Assembly (NCBI RefSeq): GCF_030272615.1
Contig: NC_081407.1
Location: 440,843,213 to 440,907,212, forward strand
Source of the DNA: Cryptomeria japonica
Taxonomy: Eukaryota; Streptophyta; Pinopsida; Cupressales; Cupressaceae
Length of the DNA stretch: 64,000 nt
Direction of reading: 5' to 3'
Position 1 is the first letter of the stretch. The number at the start of each line of letters is the position of its first letter. Made by a program: the position numbers and the translations under genes. Positions 48,957-60,505 of the stretch are shown piece after piece. The notes beneath the pieces are model-generated. The model saw only the letters and a list, made by a program, of their open reading frames with translations. It ran no database searches and was not told the origin of the DNA.

Positions 48957-49746
48957 TGTTGGCATATGCACACTCCAATGATACATTGTATGTGATTGGA
49001 GGTTTTGTCATTGATGGCAAACTTGCAATCTTATGGCACCGGCAAAGGCATTATACTGGCATCAGCAGATCACACTCTACACCAGCACTGACACAGAAGA
49101 AAAGAAGTATACTGGCACAAAAGAAAAGAAGTACACCAGCACAGAGGCTGACAGGATTTTATCATACAATATTTTGTTTATTATTGTAAGCCGACTTGGC
49201 AAATTGTAAAATGACTCTTATATATAAAGGAGATCATTGTAGACATTTGTAAGAGTGATGTAGAAGCATAAAAGAAAATATTAGCCAGACCTAATGTGCG
49301 AAATATAGGTCAAGGGGTATATGTAAAGAATAGAGCAAGAAACGGTACTGAATCTAGCATTGAAGATGATATTGCAAAGCAGTACAAGTTATTGGATTAG
49401 CATAATCCTTATTTGTAAGTGTGACTTCTCATTGAGCAGTGAGCTCTAGGCAGTTGGCCTTCCTGCATGTGCAGGCCCCTATTGTAAGTAATATTCTCTT
49501 ATTGGCCAGTGAGTGAATATTGTGGGTCACAAATCCCACCAAGGTTTTTCCCGCACTGGGTTTCCTCGTTAAAATCTTGTGTTATGGTGTGTTTTTCATG
49601 TGGATGTTCTTGATTCTATTTATTGCATTATTTCTTGCATACTAGTACACTGTTATATTATGTTCTCATGTTTTAAGTCAAGAAACTTTAATCACCGATC
49701 AGATACTGATTCACCCCCCCTCTTAGTATCTGTGGGATCTCTAATA
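48957..49746 (+). repeat. 3' LTR of the pol-less element, 790 bp
   Basis: Starts TGTTGGCATATG and ends CTCTAATA, where the terminal CA has become TA. TATA box at 49221-49228. Several ACCGG sites of the 5' LTR read ACTGG, ACCAG or CTAG here. Confidence 0.85.
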
Positions 49747-49751
49747 GTCTA
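49747..49751. repeat. Target site duplication GTCTA (right)
   Basis: Copy of 43241-43245; Tat sequence resumes after it. Confidence 0.88.
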
Positions 49752-50480
49752 TTGGATTAGATCAACTAAATATTAATGTGAACTTTAATAATCATGTTCT
49801 GACTCTTCCTAGTCTCAAGACACTTACACAAGGTATTCTTCTAGAACTTGACTTTTTGATCCACAGTTGTGATGACAATACCGTGAATGCTCTTGAACTT
49901 GTCCAACATTTATCCTTACTACATCTAGAACTAATTGACTATACTTTACAAAACCAACCCATGAATATACCTACTTTTGCCAATGACTATATGTTAGCCT
50001 ATTATCTCAATGCATTTGAACCTATGGACTCTTCCACCAGTGAATAGAGTGAAAACATGACTGAATCAGATATCAAGTATCTTAGTCGCAAAAACAAGAA
50101 AAATAAAAAATAAGAGATAAGATGGCAAAAACCACATTGTGGTGGTGTCAGAATCTAAAAAAGAGAAAATAAAGGATGTACCTAAGGGTGAAAACCTCTT
50201 TGAGGTGCCTGAAGGTGAGATACTTGATATACTGCCAAGTCACTTCCAAGAGAGATCTTCCATATTGATCGAGCCAACTCAGCCAGTGAACATTGGGAGT
50301 CAAGAGACATCACACATCATTCACGTAGCTCAATCACTATCAGCAGAATAATTAAAGGATTTCACTCATCTATTCTCAGAAAAGAAAATAAAATTTGCAT
50401 GGACATACTCTGATATGCCAGGCCTAGATCCTAATCTCATCATGCACCATCTTTCTATCACACTAGGGGTTAAGCTAGTC
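49752..50480 (+). pseudogene. Tat gypsy linker before RT
   Basis: Continues the acidic linker interrupted at 43245: LPSLKTLTQGILLELDFLI, then KGENLFEVPEGEILDILPSHFQE and MPGLDPNLIMHHLSITLGVK. The last block precedes RT in plant gypsy elements. The old copy at about 20300-20850 has the same sequence. At least two frame changes and several stops are present. Confidence 0.6.
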
Positions 50481-51750
50481 AAGAAAAAAATCCATAAGAT
50501 GCACCCTAATGTGGCACTGCTAGTCAAGGCTGAGCTAGAAATTTTTTCTAAAAGCTGGATTCATTAGAGCTATAGATTATGCTGAATGGATTTCAAACAT
50601 AGTACCTATGTCAAAGGTAGAAAAATCTATCAGAGTTTGCATTGACTTCAGATATCTCAACAAAGCTTGTTCGAAGGATGACTTTCCATTACTAAACATT
50701 GATATGATAGTTGACATGACTGCTAGGTATGAGATGTACTCACTAATGGATGGATTCTTCAGATCTAATCAAATCAAAATAGCTCCTGGAGATCAAGAAA
50801 AGACAACTTTCACTTGTGCATGGGGAACCTTTTGCTGGAATGTCATGCCATTTGGGCTAAAGAGCATAGAAGCAACCTATCAAAGAGAAGTCACTACTAT
50901 TTTTCATGACATGATGGACAAGAATATGGAAGATTATGTTGATGACACTTTAGTGAAGACTATGAAGAGATCAACACATATTCAAGAGGTAGGTCCTATA
51001 CTAGACAGAATGGAAAAGTTCAAACATTGGTTAAATCCAAAAAAGTTTGCATTTGGAGTGACATCTGGTAAACTACTTGGCTACATCATTTCAAAGAAGG
51101 GAATCGAGGTTGATCCTGAGATGGTCCAAGCCATAATGGAAATGCCACCTCCGAAGAACATCAGTCAAATGAGAAGTCTACAGGGATGTCTCCAATCAAT
51201 CAGATGCTTCATTTCTCAGCTAGCAGACAAAGCTCAACCTTTCACAAAAGTATTAAGGAAAGGAGTAATATACAATTGGGATCAAGAATATGAACAACAT
51301 CTTCAGCAACTCAAAGAGTACCTATCAAATCCACCAATATTGATGCCACCTATTCAGGGTAAACCATTGATCTTATACATATCAGCAACTGATTCATCAC
51401 TGGGGGCACTTTTGGCACAACATGATGACAATAAAAAGGAATGAGCTATCTATTACATCAGTAGAACATTAGTGTCTTATGAAATGAAATACACTATAAT
51501 AGAAAAAGCATGCTTGGCATTAGTCTTTGCATCACAAAAATTGAGATGCCACATGTTAGCACATTCAGTCAAGCTGGTGGCTAAAATTTATCTGCTCAAA
51601 TATCTTCTCAACAAAGAAACACTTACAGGAAGATTGGCAAAATGGGTCATGATCCTTACAGAATTTGATATTGAGTATGCGGACTGCAAGGCCACAAAAG
51701 GACAAGTAATTGCTGATCAACTTTTTGAAGCTCCACTTGAAGACACTTAG
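50481..51750 (+). pseudogene. pol: Tat gypsy reverse transcriptase and RNase H
   Basis: RT: after a frameshift near 50545 in a T/A run, EWISNIVPMSKVEKSIRVCI, FRYLNKACSKDDFPL, YSLMDGFFRSNQIKIAP (first Asp), TFCWNVMPFGLKSIEATYQR and MEDYVDDTLVKT (YVDD catalytic pair intact). The thumb-connection follows (GYIISKKGIEVDPEMVQAI). RNase H: ILYISATDSSLGALLAQHDD, TGA at 51442 where Arg fits, then AIYYISRTLVSYEMKYTIIE and ADQLFEAP. Lengths and order are usual for Ty3/gypsy. The domain copies RNA into DNA in the particle. Inactive here because of the stops. Confidence 0.85.
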
Positions 51751-51759
51751 CTGCTGCAT

Positions 51760-52420
51760 ATAGAGTTTCCAGATGAATCAATAATGCATCTTACTCAGCA
51801 ATCTTGGAAGATATTCTTTGATGGGTCTTTTACTCAAAATGGTTCTGGTGCTAGAATACTATTTATTACTCCTCAGAAGTATATAATCCCAAAGTCTTAT
51901 AATATTTTGTTCCCTTGCACAAATAACATTGCAAAATATGAAGCTTTGGTGAATGGGATAAAGCTAGCTATTGAATGGAAGGTTGCAGAATTACACATCT
52001 ATGTAGATTCTCAACTTATCATAAATCAAATCAATGATACATATTAGACTCAAGATGAGAAACTGATGCCTTATAAGAGGATGGTGGATGACCTCAAGAA
52101 ATATTTTTCTTTTGTATCATTCTAATAGATTCCTAGATCCACAAACAGAGCAGTAGATGCTATGGCCACCTTGGTGTCTATACCTGAGTTGCAAGAATCC
52201 AATTTTTGCTTTGAATTCCTGGTGGAAGAGTTACATTACCTAGCCTATTATTCCCCAAATCCCAAATAGTCTGTTCTATTATTGGACATGACTCATCCCG
52301 ATACAGCCACATCTACTCTTATCTACGAGACCAAATTAAACCTAAAAAATCTTACCCATAATGAGAAAAGAAACCTGACTGGAAATGCTTCACGTTATGT
52401 TATCATTGCTAATGATTTAT
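51760..52420 (+). pseudogene. Second (archaeal-type) RNase H domain
   Basis: WKIFFDGSFTQNGSGARILF, NNIAKYEALVNGIKLAIEW, LHIYVDSQLIINQIND and RAVDAMATLVS form the D-E-D-D pattern of an RNase H located after the normal RNase H. A second RNase H here is a known trait of the Tat lineage. Stops at 52045 (TAG), 52124 (TAG) and 52268 (TAG). Confidence 0.75.
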
Positions 52421-53554
52421 TTAGATGAGGTTTCGACGGTACATTTCTTAGGTGTCTAGAAACTAAAGAGTCTAAACATGCATTATTGGAAGTTCATGAA
52501 GGTATTTGTGGATCTCATTTGAATGGTCTTACTTTAGCTCGGAAACTACTACGGGTTGGCTACTACTGGCCAAACATGGAGAGAGATGTTATTAAATTTG
52601 CTAAGACTTGTGAAAAATGTCAACTACATGGGAGCCTCATACATGCTCCAGCAAGGGATCTCATACCCTTCACTACACATTGACCTTTTCAGCAATGGGC
52701 TTTTGATCTCATTGGTCAGATATATCCTGCTTCATCTAATGGACATAATTCATCATAATTGCCACTAAGTATTTCACCAAGTGGGTAGAAGTAGTTCCGC
52801 TCATCAAAGCAACTAGTAAACAAGTCACTCTCTTCATCTTAAATTATATCATCTGCAGGTATGGGATACCTTCGTCCATCATGACTAATAATGGAAGATA
52901 GTTCAAGAATAAAGACCTAGATGAATTCTGTGAGAAATTCAAAATAAAACAACATTGGTCATCAGTATATTATCCTCAAGGTAATGGACAAGCTGAGACA
53001 TCTAACAAAAACCTATTGACTATCTTGCACATAATAGTGAACAAATCTGGGAAGGATTGACATCTGCAACTCAATCCTGAATTATGGGCTTATAGAACAA
53101 GTATCTGAACACCTACTAGGGCTACACCTTTTTCTTTGGTGTATGGTTCCAAAGCAGTATTACTTATTGAAGTAGAAATACCATCTCTAAGAGTTTCTTT
53201 GCAAGGTCTTGTTATTGATGAAGATCATAGAATATCTAGATTACAAGAACTAGAATTGTTGGATGAGCGTTGGCAAGTGGTGTTTGATCATCTCAGAGTA
53301 TATCAGAAGAGAATGTCGAGAGGGTATAACAAGAAAGTTAGACAAAGAGAATTTTAGGTTGGTGACCTGGTTCTGAGAGAAAATCCTAAAAATCAATAGT
53401 TTTGAGACAACAAAGGGAAGTTTGAACCCAACTGGTTGGGTCCCTACATCGTCACTACAGTATTCAGCTCTAGTGCCTATCAACTCTCAAACTCAAAAGG
53501 AAAAAAGCTCTGTGAACCGATTAACACCATCCACTTGAAGAAATTCTTCACTTA
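52421..53554 (+). pseudogene. Tat gypsy integrase
   Basis: HHCC zinc-binding part: HEGICGSHLNGLTLARKLLR followed by GYYWPNMERDVIKFAKTCEK and CQLHG. Catalytic core: QQWAFDLIGQI (first Asp), a frameshift near 52755, IPSSIMTNNGR then a TAG then FKNKDLDEF (the usual second Asp of T-D-N-G is Asn here), and YYPQGNGQAETSNK (Glu). C-terminal part with YNKKVRQREF, then VGDLVLRE and WLGPYIVTTVFSSSAY. Ends at TAG 53552. The D-to-N change alone would stop activity; stops and frameshifts add to that. Confidence 0.8.
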
Positions 53555-53922
53555 GAATTCTTTGCTCCAACAACATGTATAGCTGAAAAAGTCCTTAAAA
53601 AAAAAAAAAAAAAAGTCAAAAAAAAAGAAAAAGAAAAAGAAAATATAAAGAGAGAAAATGCCTTGGTGAAAACCTGGTAAACAAACACCATGGTTAAAAA
53701 AAAAAAAAAGAATCTCTGCCAAGCAGGTGAAAACCTGGTAAACAGGCACCTCTTGTACTTAATGCTCCATCTATCAACGCAATGTTGGCATTCTCGCTTT
53801 CCTGCATCTTTGCTTTCGCTTGCACATATATTTCAATCACTTTTCGTGACATCCTGGTTCATTGGAACCCTCATGGCTTGAAACTGATCAATGTCCTAGT
53901 CTTGGGTTAATTGACAAAGCAC
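53555..53922 (+). other. 3' non-coding region of the Tat element, first part
   Basis: A run of 18 A (about 53598-53615) and A/G-rich sequence, followed by two copies of GGTGAAAACCTGGTAAAC (about 53664 and 53722), typical of the 3' region of large gypsy elements. No gene. Confidence 0.55.
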
Positions 53923-53927
53923 ATTAC
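53923..53927. repeat. Target site duplication ATTAC (left)
   Basis: Directly before TGTGTAGGATAG; copy at 62550-62554. Confidence 0.88.
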
Positions 53928-55626
53928 TGTGTAGGATAGAAAGTGACACTAAGCAAACATGCCCTAATCTCACTCTCAATCACACATTTGCGGAATATGA
54001 AAGAGCCTAGAGGTATCACATAATTGGCTACTTCTTCTTGTGGAAGAGAGAGCCACGGGCTACCTATTAGGATTTCTATTCCTTTGTTGCAATTGAAAGA
54101 TGAAATGATGCAAGTTCAATCCCTAACCCCAAAGTGCAAGTATGAACTAATAACAAGATTGCAGAATTGAACTTAAATGATGGAAAGCTGTAAACACAAG
54201 GATAAGACAAGAATGAAAATGCGTACCCAAAGTTAAAATCTGACTGAAAATGTTCGGGACGGGGGCGTGGGCGCCACTGTCCTGATTCTGCCCCTGAAAC
54301 TGCTCCGGAAACTGCTGTTTTGCACTTTGGAAAAAGCTGTCAAAAATGCTGAAAATGCTGTCTGTCAGGAGGACCAAGGCACCCAACGCCCCTGTCCCAG
54401 GGACCAGGGCACCCAACGCCCCTGTCCCAGGGACCAGGGCACCCAGCGCCCCTGTCTTGGCAGGACCAGGGCACTCCACGCCCCTGTCCTGGTCTTTTGC
54501 TCTGAAACTTGGTGTGTTGTTTGGTCTCCGTCTGCTTCTTCCGAATCTGTAACTTGCGGCGTCGTCCAAATTCCGAAACCTGCACTTATATCTGAAAAGG
54601 TGTTTGGGCGGCTATATAGGGTTTTGCCTTAGTCAAACCCCCGCTTCGGTGATTTCCACCTCCACGAATAGCCAAGTTGTATTGTAAAATGTATTGTGTG
54701 TGCAGACCTAGTGTGTGTGCAAGGTCCTAAAATGCAAGAAAGAAAACTAGAGCAACCTAGAAAGTAAACCCTAATTGCTTGTAAATGATAATGTAAATGC
54801 TCTAAATCAAGATGCAAAGTGATCTAAAGCATGAATAAAGGATATATTGAAGCTTATGCAAAGACATGAAAACAACATGAAATCACACCCAACCCTCAAG
54901 GGAGGAGTACAAGCCAATCTTCAGTCGGTAATTTCCTATTGTTCTTCAATGTCTTCCAAGCCCTAAATGAATGAAATTGATGAATGCTTAATAGAAGGAT
55001 GTTGAATGTTGTTGAAGTCTTCAAAGATCTGCTCTTTCGCTGCATATGAGGTCCCTGAAAACAAAAATTGGATCCTTTCAAATGAAGAAAGAGAGTTCTT
55101 ATATATGAAACCCTAGGTCTTAATTTCAACTTTAGGCCGACTTAGAGATTGAATATCCCGCCAATTTCTTGGGGTTAAGCTTTATTTTATGATTGGATCG
55201 CGCTCCTAAAATTTCGGGAAAAATGTCCGGGACCATGTTGCACTCCGGGCGCCATGGTCCCGACAACTTTTCACCAAATTTTTAGGGCCGTCGGATATGA
55301 TGATTTTAGAGAGAATCCCGAAGTTACAGGTGATTTCAAGATGTTTTGACCCCGAAAATCAAGCCCCCAAGTTCGAAATAGGACCTAATTAGGGTTTTTG
55401 ATTAAATGATGTATAGGAGGAATAAAATGAAAATGGCACACTTTAATGAAAGGGCCCAACTTTATGATGTGGGAGATGATAAAATAGAACCTTAGACCTA
55501 ATTAATTTGATTAATTAAGTGCTAAAGGGGAAATGCAATGCAAAATGCAAAATGCGCCAAGGCGGGTGCTAAACTAGGTGTGAAATTGTACCACCCTAGC
55601 AAGTGCGTACAATTTACGACGCTACA
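53928..55626 (-). repeat. 3' LTR, 1699 bp
   Basis: TGTGTAGGATAG to ACGACGCTACA (plus strand). TATA box on the minus strand at 55098-55105. A 30-bp GC-rich tandem repeat is downstream of it, inside the transcribed R-U5 part. Confidence 0.9.
54372..54492. repeat. Four 30-bp GC-rich units with hairpin symmetry
   Basis: Units of the form GACCAGGGCACCCAACGCC then CCTGTCCCAGG. The junction CCCTGTCCCAGGGACCAGGG is close to a palindrome. Frames through it are open on both strands because 30 is a multiple of three. Not considered coding. Confidence 0.88.
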
Positions 55627-55645
55627 TTCAGCCCCCACTTTAGCG
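55627..55645 (-). promoter_or_regulatory. Polypurine tract of the gag-protease element
   Basis: Plus strand TTCAGCCCCCACTTTAGC; on the minus strand AAAGTGGGGGCTGAA leads directly into the 3' LTR. Confidence 0.8.
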
Positions 55646-57319
55646 GTCATATGAACACTACGTGCATATGCAAGCTAAAGTACAGAAAAGTAAACATTAT
55701 TTGAAAAAGGATATATCCATAAGTCTGTCGAACGAAGCCCCCAGCGGTATCTGCAGTACACAGTTAGGAACCGCACCCTACAAAACACACGTTAGATCAC
55801 AAAATCACCTAATGCTTACTAAGGAAGGTGATGAAAATTCGAGGGTAGCTATATGCCCCCCCCTGTTTCGGCTTGCTAATTTTAGTGAGTTGAAACAGGG
55901 TATCATGTTTACCACTTCGAATTGTTAAAGAAAATTGATGACAAATGCTCACAAGAAGATTTGATATGAGATCAAAAACTAATGGAGAATCATTTGGTAA
56001 GAAAGAGGACTAAACCTCAATTCCAACACAACAAAGAGTGTGAGGATTTGAGAGTTCTCTAACATAAGATGAAGTATGTAAATGGAAACAAAATGCAAAG
56101 AAAAGAAAAGAAAGGCAAAAAAGCATGAATACACACATTGGTGATCCATGAGAAGAATAGTGAGAGAGAAAACATGGACTTCTCGCCCCTAGATCATGTC
56201 TAGGTGATCCATGGGAAAAAGGACATGGAAAACTAGCCCCTAGAGTCTGTCTAGGTGATCCATGTAAGGGAGGAGAGTGAGAAAGTCTAGCCTTATGCCG
56301 CTAGTTCCACTCAACCTCGTGCATGTGTGTGTAAGGGAGGTTAGAAGCACCTCATAGGAGCCTATGCCCGAGTATGCTACAACCTGTATATGTATAGTGC
56401 AAAAGTGTGGCATCTCGCTCTAAGAGTCTGTGCTCTGGTTCCGAGAATAATCACCTTGCATAAAAGAAAAATGGAGACATCTCGCTCTAAGAGTCTGTGC
56501 TCTGGTTCTGAGAATGACCCATTGCTCAAAAAGTGTAATGTTTATGTCATAAGTAAAGTAGAACAAGGATACCTACCTTCATCACAAAAGAAGATACCCC
56601 AAAAATGCAACAATGTCATAGATCCAAGCAAGGGAGTTTTTTGCACTCTTTAAGGAAGGATAAGATAGTTGAAAATGGATATCTTGTAGTATGTGTAAAG
56701 GAGATCCTTAGAGGAGAAGAGATCTTTGTACAAAAGACACCTATCCCTGAGAGGAATTGTCTTAGACAAATATAACATCTTCTAGAATAAGACAAAGAAG
56801 AGAATAAGAATGCAATACTTCCTTCTTTTGCGAGGTGAAAGTGATTCTTAATGAAGGATGACGCTCTTTTTAACCCAATTAGGAGAGTGAATTCATTATG
56901 GATGTATTTTACCAAGTGCAAAAGAGGTTGTAGTCAAGGACTTACACCTCTTGTAAGAGAGAACCCTCGAACAAACAACAAAAAATGCGTACAAGGAATA
57001 ACATCAAGTAATAAAGTTCACACCATCCACGAATTAGGAAAAAGTGGATCCTTAGATAAAAATAAGGAAAGATCATTGCCTCCCAAGGATAAGGACAATG
57101 AGAAGGACTTACACAATCTTCTAGGGAGAGATTTGGACATAAGAAAAAGAAGAGATGTATGAAATCATAATTGTCCCCATAGGAACAAGAAAATTAGGCT
57201 ATTATGTTGCTTCAAAAATATGATTGCACTTGAAATTGTACCATCATGAATGACAATGAGCCCCCAGTAAATGAGCTACCAATGTCACATAATGATGAGC
57301 AACATAACAGCCATTAATG
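55646..57319 (-). other. 3' internal region of the gag-protease element, no pol
   Basis: 1.7 kb without a supported gene; this is where pol would be expected. It contains short duplications: CTCGCTCTAAGAGTCTGTGC then TCTGGTT at about 56416 and 56482, and GTCTAGGTGATCCATG at about 56199 and 56250. No RT, RNase H or integrase motif on either strand. Confidence 0.65.
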
Positions 57320-60300
57320 TTATTTAAAGACATGATAGATTGAATGAGGTATTTGAATATGACATGTTAAATGCTCAACTATAAGTGAGATCAAGAACAT
57401 GTATAAAATGATAAAGATTGAAGAAGAAAAGTCACATGAAATCTTAGAAGAGGGATGAGTGTAATTTATTAGAGCCTTATCCCTAGAGGAAAGGACTTTA
57501 TGATGAATAAGAGATAAAGATTCATAATTGGATTTAGAAATTTGAGGGGAGTCATAAAGAGATTTGTTCATCACCAAGATTTCCTTATGAGGGGAATGAG
57601 AGTTGATAGAAGTAGAGGATGATTTAGTTGAAGTGAGAGCATCATCACTACTAAATATAGCATTCACATTGAGAGATGGTCTTTTAGATGCTTTGGTACG
57701 TTTGCAGGGATTATAGCCAAGTCCAAAGGCATAATTGTGAAAATTAGTCTCTAGAGGAACTTTTATCCCTTGTTCATGAGCACCACAACCTTTTCCATGA
57801 TACCCATGCTTAGCAAAAATGCGAAAACCACAACCATAACGATCAGCCATTTCAGGAAGAGAAGGTGGTTTTTCATAAGACAAAGAATCAAACTCTTCAT
57901 AATTAGAGGTGTGAGGAGAAGAAGTTTGAGAAGCGGCCACAAAATTATTGCTCATAGGTTCAAGCAAGACTGATTGATCTCTAGTTTCTTCCTTCTTTTT
58001 ACCTTTAAGATCTCTAGGAGGAACCCTATACTCACCTACAAAGGTGGGATTAAAGTCAAGGGATCCCCAATCGTCTTCTGTGAGAACCTTCTTAGGATCA
58101 AAAGCCTTTTCATGTGTAAACTCAAGTCGAGAAGGATCTTCTTCAGGAGCTTTAGACTCATCCAAAGAATTTTGATTATTAGAGGGTGATGATTCATCCA
58201 TAGGTATATTGTTTAAAGAGTCATCATTAGAAGAGGAAGGCTTAGATGTTTGCAAACAAGCTTGGAGATTAGTGTCACCTATCAAGGTATATGTCTTATT
58301 GTTATAAATGAATTTAACTTGTCTATGCAATGTAGAGGGGACAGCTTGCATACTATGAATCCAAGGTCTCCCTAATAACAAGTTGTATGATAGATTTCCC
58401 GACATAACATGGATAGGAGTAGGCAAAGTAACAGGTCCCACTGTGATGGGTAAGGTGATAATACCTAATGAAGACTTAGCCACATTATCAAAGCCTCAAA
58501 TGGGACGAGAGTCAGGCTCAATAAGAGATGTATCCACATTCATCCTATACAATAGATTAATGCTACATACATTAAGGCCAGAGCCATTATCTACTAGTGT
58601 TCATCTTATAGCCGTGTCATTTATGATAACCACAATCATCAAGGGATCATATTGTTGTTGAATTTCACTAGTAGGCAACTCATCTTGGGTAAACACAATT
58701 TGAGCTTTAGGATTCATCACAGAGTTAACTAAAGATGCTATATTACTAGATGTATTCGGTGGAGGAACATTCAAATCTTTCAAGGCATCTTGTAATATTT
58801 CATGATGAGCGGAAGAAGTTTGGATCAAATCCCAAAGGGATATCTTAGTAGGGGTAGCTTTAAGTTGTTCAATGAGATCATAGTCCTTACTAAGCATTTG
58901 TGAAATACGTGGAGCTTGCGGAAGAATAGGTTGGGAAGGAGGAAGTGAAGTTGGGATAACTGGAGGAGGATTAGGTTGCCTATTGTTTCTTGTGTTATAG
59001 GTATGAGCAACTGCATGATAACTCTCTCTAGTCAGTTGCTTAGCATACTCATAAGGGCTCTTAGTAGAATAACCTCCTTGCACAGTAATAATAGGTTTCT
59101 TAGGAGTGCAAAAAGGATCATTAGCATAACCACCTTGAACCACTAAGATAGGCTTATTTAAAGGTTGAGAATTTTGAGAAGGACAAGCACCTTGGACAGT
59201 GAAGAGAGGCTTGTTAGGTGTTTCATTCACATGTATCAAATTGATTGAGGATGGTTTAGAGGAATGAAAAAAAGTGTTGGAAGAATTGTTGATAGTCTTC
59301 TCTTGCACTAAAATCTCATCACGAATTAAATCAATTTTAGGAGAGAGACAAGGGGTAGGCATTGATGTCCTAGTAGGAAGAGGAAAGGTCATATCATCCT
59401 CTATCATCAAATGATCTACATGGGGAATAAACTCTCTAGGAGAAGAGTCAACATTACTCTCTAAAGTCTCACTTTTGAGAGGGAGATCTTTGAAAGAGAT
59501 GTTAACCATCTTGCTTTGAACTAGGGTATCCTCATGAGTAGAACCAAGTTGAGGAGAGGGAGATGCTTTATTTTTAGAGGGAGAATAATTGAGATTAAAG
59601 GAAGGTGAGAAACTATCAAGGGAGTTTTAAATCTTGATTTCATCCCCTTTGGATAGGGGTAGAGAATAATCTATACCTTCTTCTAATGGTTCATCCCAGA
59701 TAGTGAAGTGGTTGAAAGGAATGTTTGAAGTATTGTTAATTTCGGGAGAGGAGATAACATTGTTTATTAATTCCTCATCCTTAGGAGGGAGAGCATCAAT
59801 AGATATGTTAAAATCATCCTCTTTCCTTAAAATATGTTCAATACGATCTTTAGGAGAGAGAGAATTAAGGAAATTGCTTATTATTTCATCTTCTTTCTCT
59901 AAGGGATGCTTATGTGTAAGACAAACTTTAGGAGAAGGGTAAGCATTTATCACTAATTCATCATCTCTAGTGGGAATTTTGTTGGAAAAGGAAATGCCAT
60001 CACTAGGAAATGTAGGGATAATGTCATCTTCTTGCACAAAAGGATCCTCATGAAGGGAGTGTTTTTTAGGAGGAACATGAACATATGTCTCCAAAGATTC
60101 ATGCTTAGGAAGGAGATCTTTGAAAGAAGTGTTCATAACCTCTTGTTGCACTAACATGCCCCCATTGGAAGGACCAACTTTAGGAGAAAATAAGTCAATA
60201 TCCATCAATGCCTTTTCACTTAGAGAGGAATCATGTAGGGAAGATGAAGTAACATTAAGAAAGGTGTTTATGATATCATTCTCTTCCTCTAGGATAGCTA

Positions 60301-60505
60301 AATAGGAAGGGCACATTTTAGGAGAATTGTCAAGATCACTCTTAAAGTCTTCATCCTTAGAGCATGGGAGAGTCTCAAAGGGATTGGTAGCAACTCTTTT
60401 AGGAACTAAAATGTTGTTATAGATGGGGGGAGGTTCTTTAGGAGAAGGAAAAATTGAAACAAGGGAAGCTAACCCATTATCACATCTCTGAAATGAATGC
60501 ATCAT
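57320..60505 (-). pseudogene. Gag-protease polyprotein with G-patch, repetitive N-terminal part
   Basis: One minus-strand frame from ATG 60505 (MMHSFQRCDNGLASLV) to the stop at 57320, about 1060 codons, with no frameshift. It has three stops: TAA at 59627, TGA at 58601 and TGA near 58497; Gln, Arg and Arg fit there. Residues 1-420: acidic repeats of the type SPKV...L..EDEIIN.F...LPPKDE. Then three KP[LI]-x-x-VQG[GA] repeats and a Pro-rich stretch (QPNPPPVIPTSLPPSQPILP). Protease at about 58610-58290: LVDNGSGLNVCSINLLYR (D-N-G active site variant), SLGIITLPITVGP and YNLLLGRPWIHSMQ. G-patch-like segment near 57750 (GFRIFAKHGYHGKGCGAHEQ, FGLGYNP). A standard capsid domain is not recognised. ATG 60505 is the first Met after a 345-bp leader. 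Confidence 0.75.

Larger units (their letters stand above)
43246..49746 (+). mobile_element. Complete pol-less LTR retrotransposon with gag and a large unknown ORF
   Basis: Two LTRs (43246-44017, 48957-49746), a tRNA-Met-type primer site, a purine tract and a 5-bp target duplication GTCTA define a full insertion of 6.5 kb. It carries a zinc-knuckle gag (44089-45246) and an unknown long frame (45549-48733). No protease, integrase, RT or RNase H motif is seen, and the genes fill the interior, so pol seems replaced rather than deleted in this copy. The primer site and C-rich LTR end are copia-like. It must rely on enzymes from another element. Confidence 0.82.

Noticed and set aside
54147-54632. 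Pro/Gly/Ala-rich proteins on both strands, repeated at 61070-61555
   Set aside because: They are frames through the 30-bp tandem repeat of the LTR and are present in both LTR copies.
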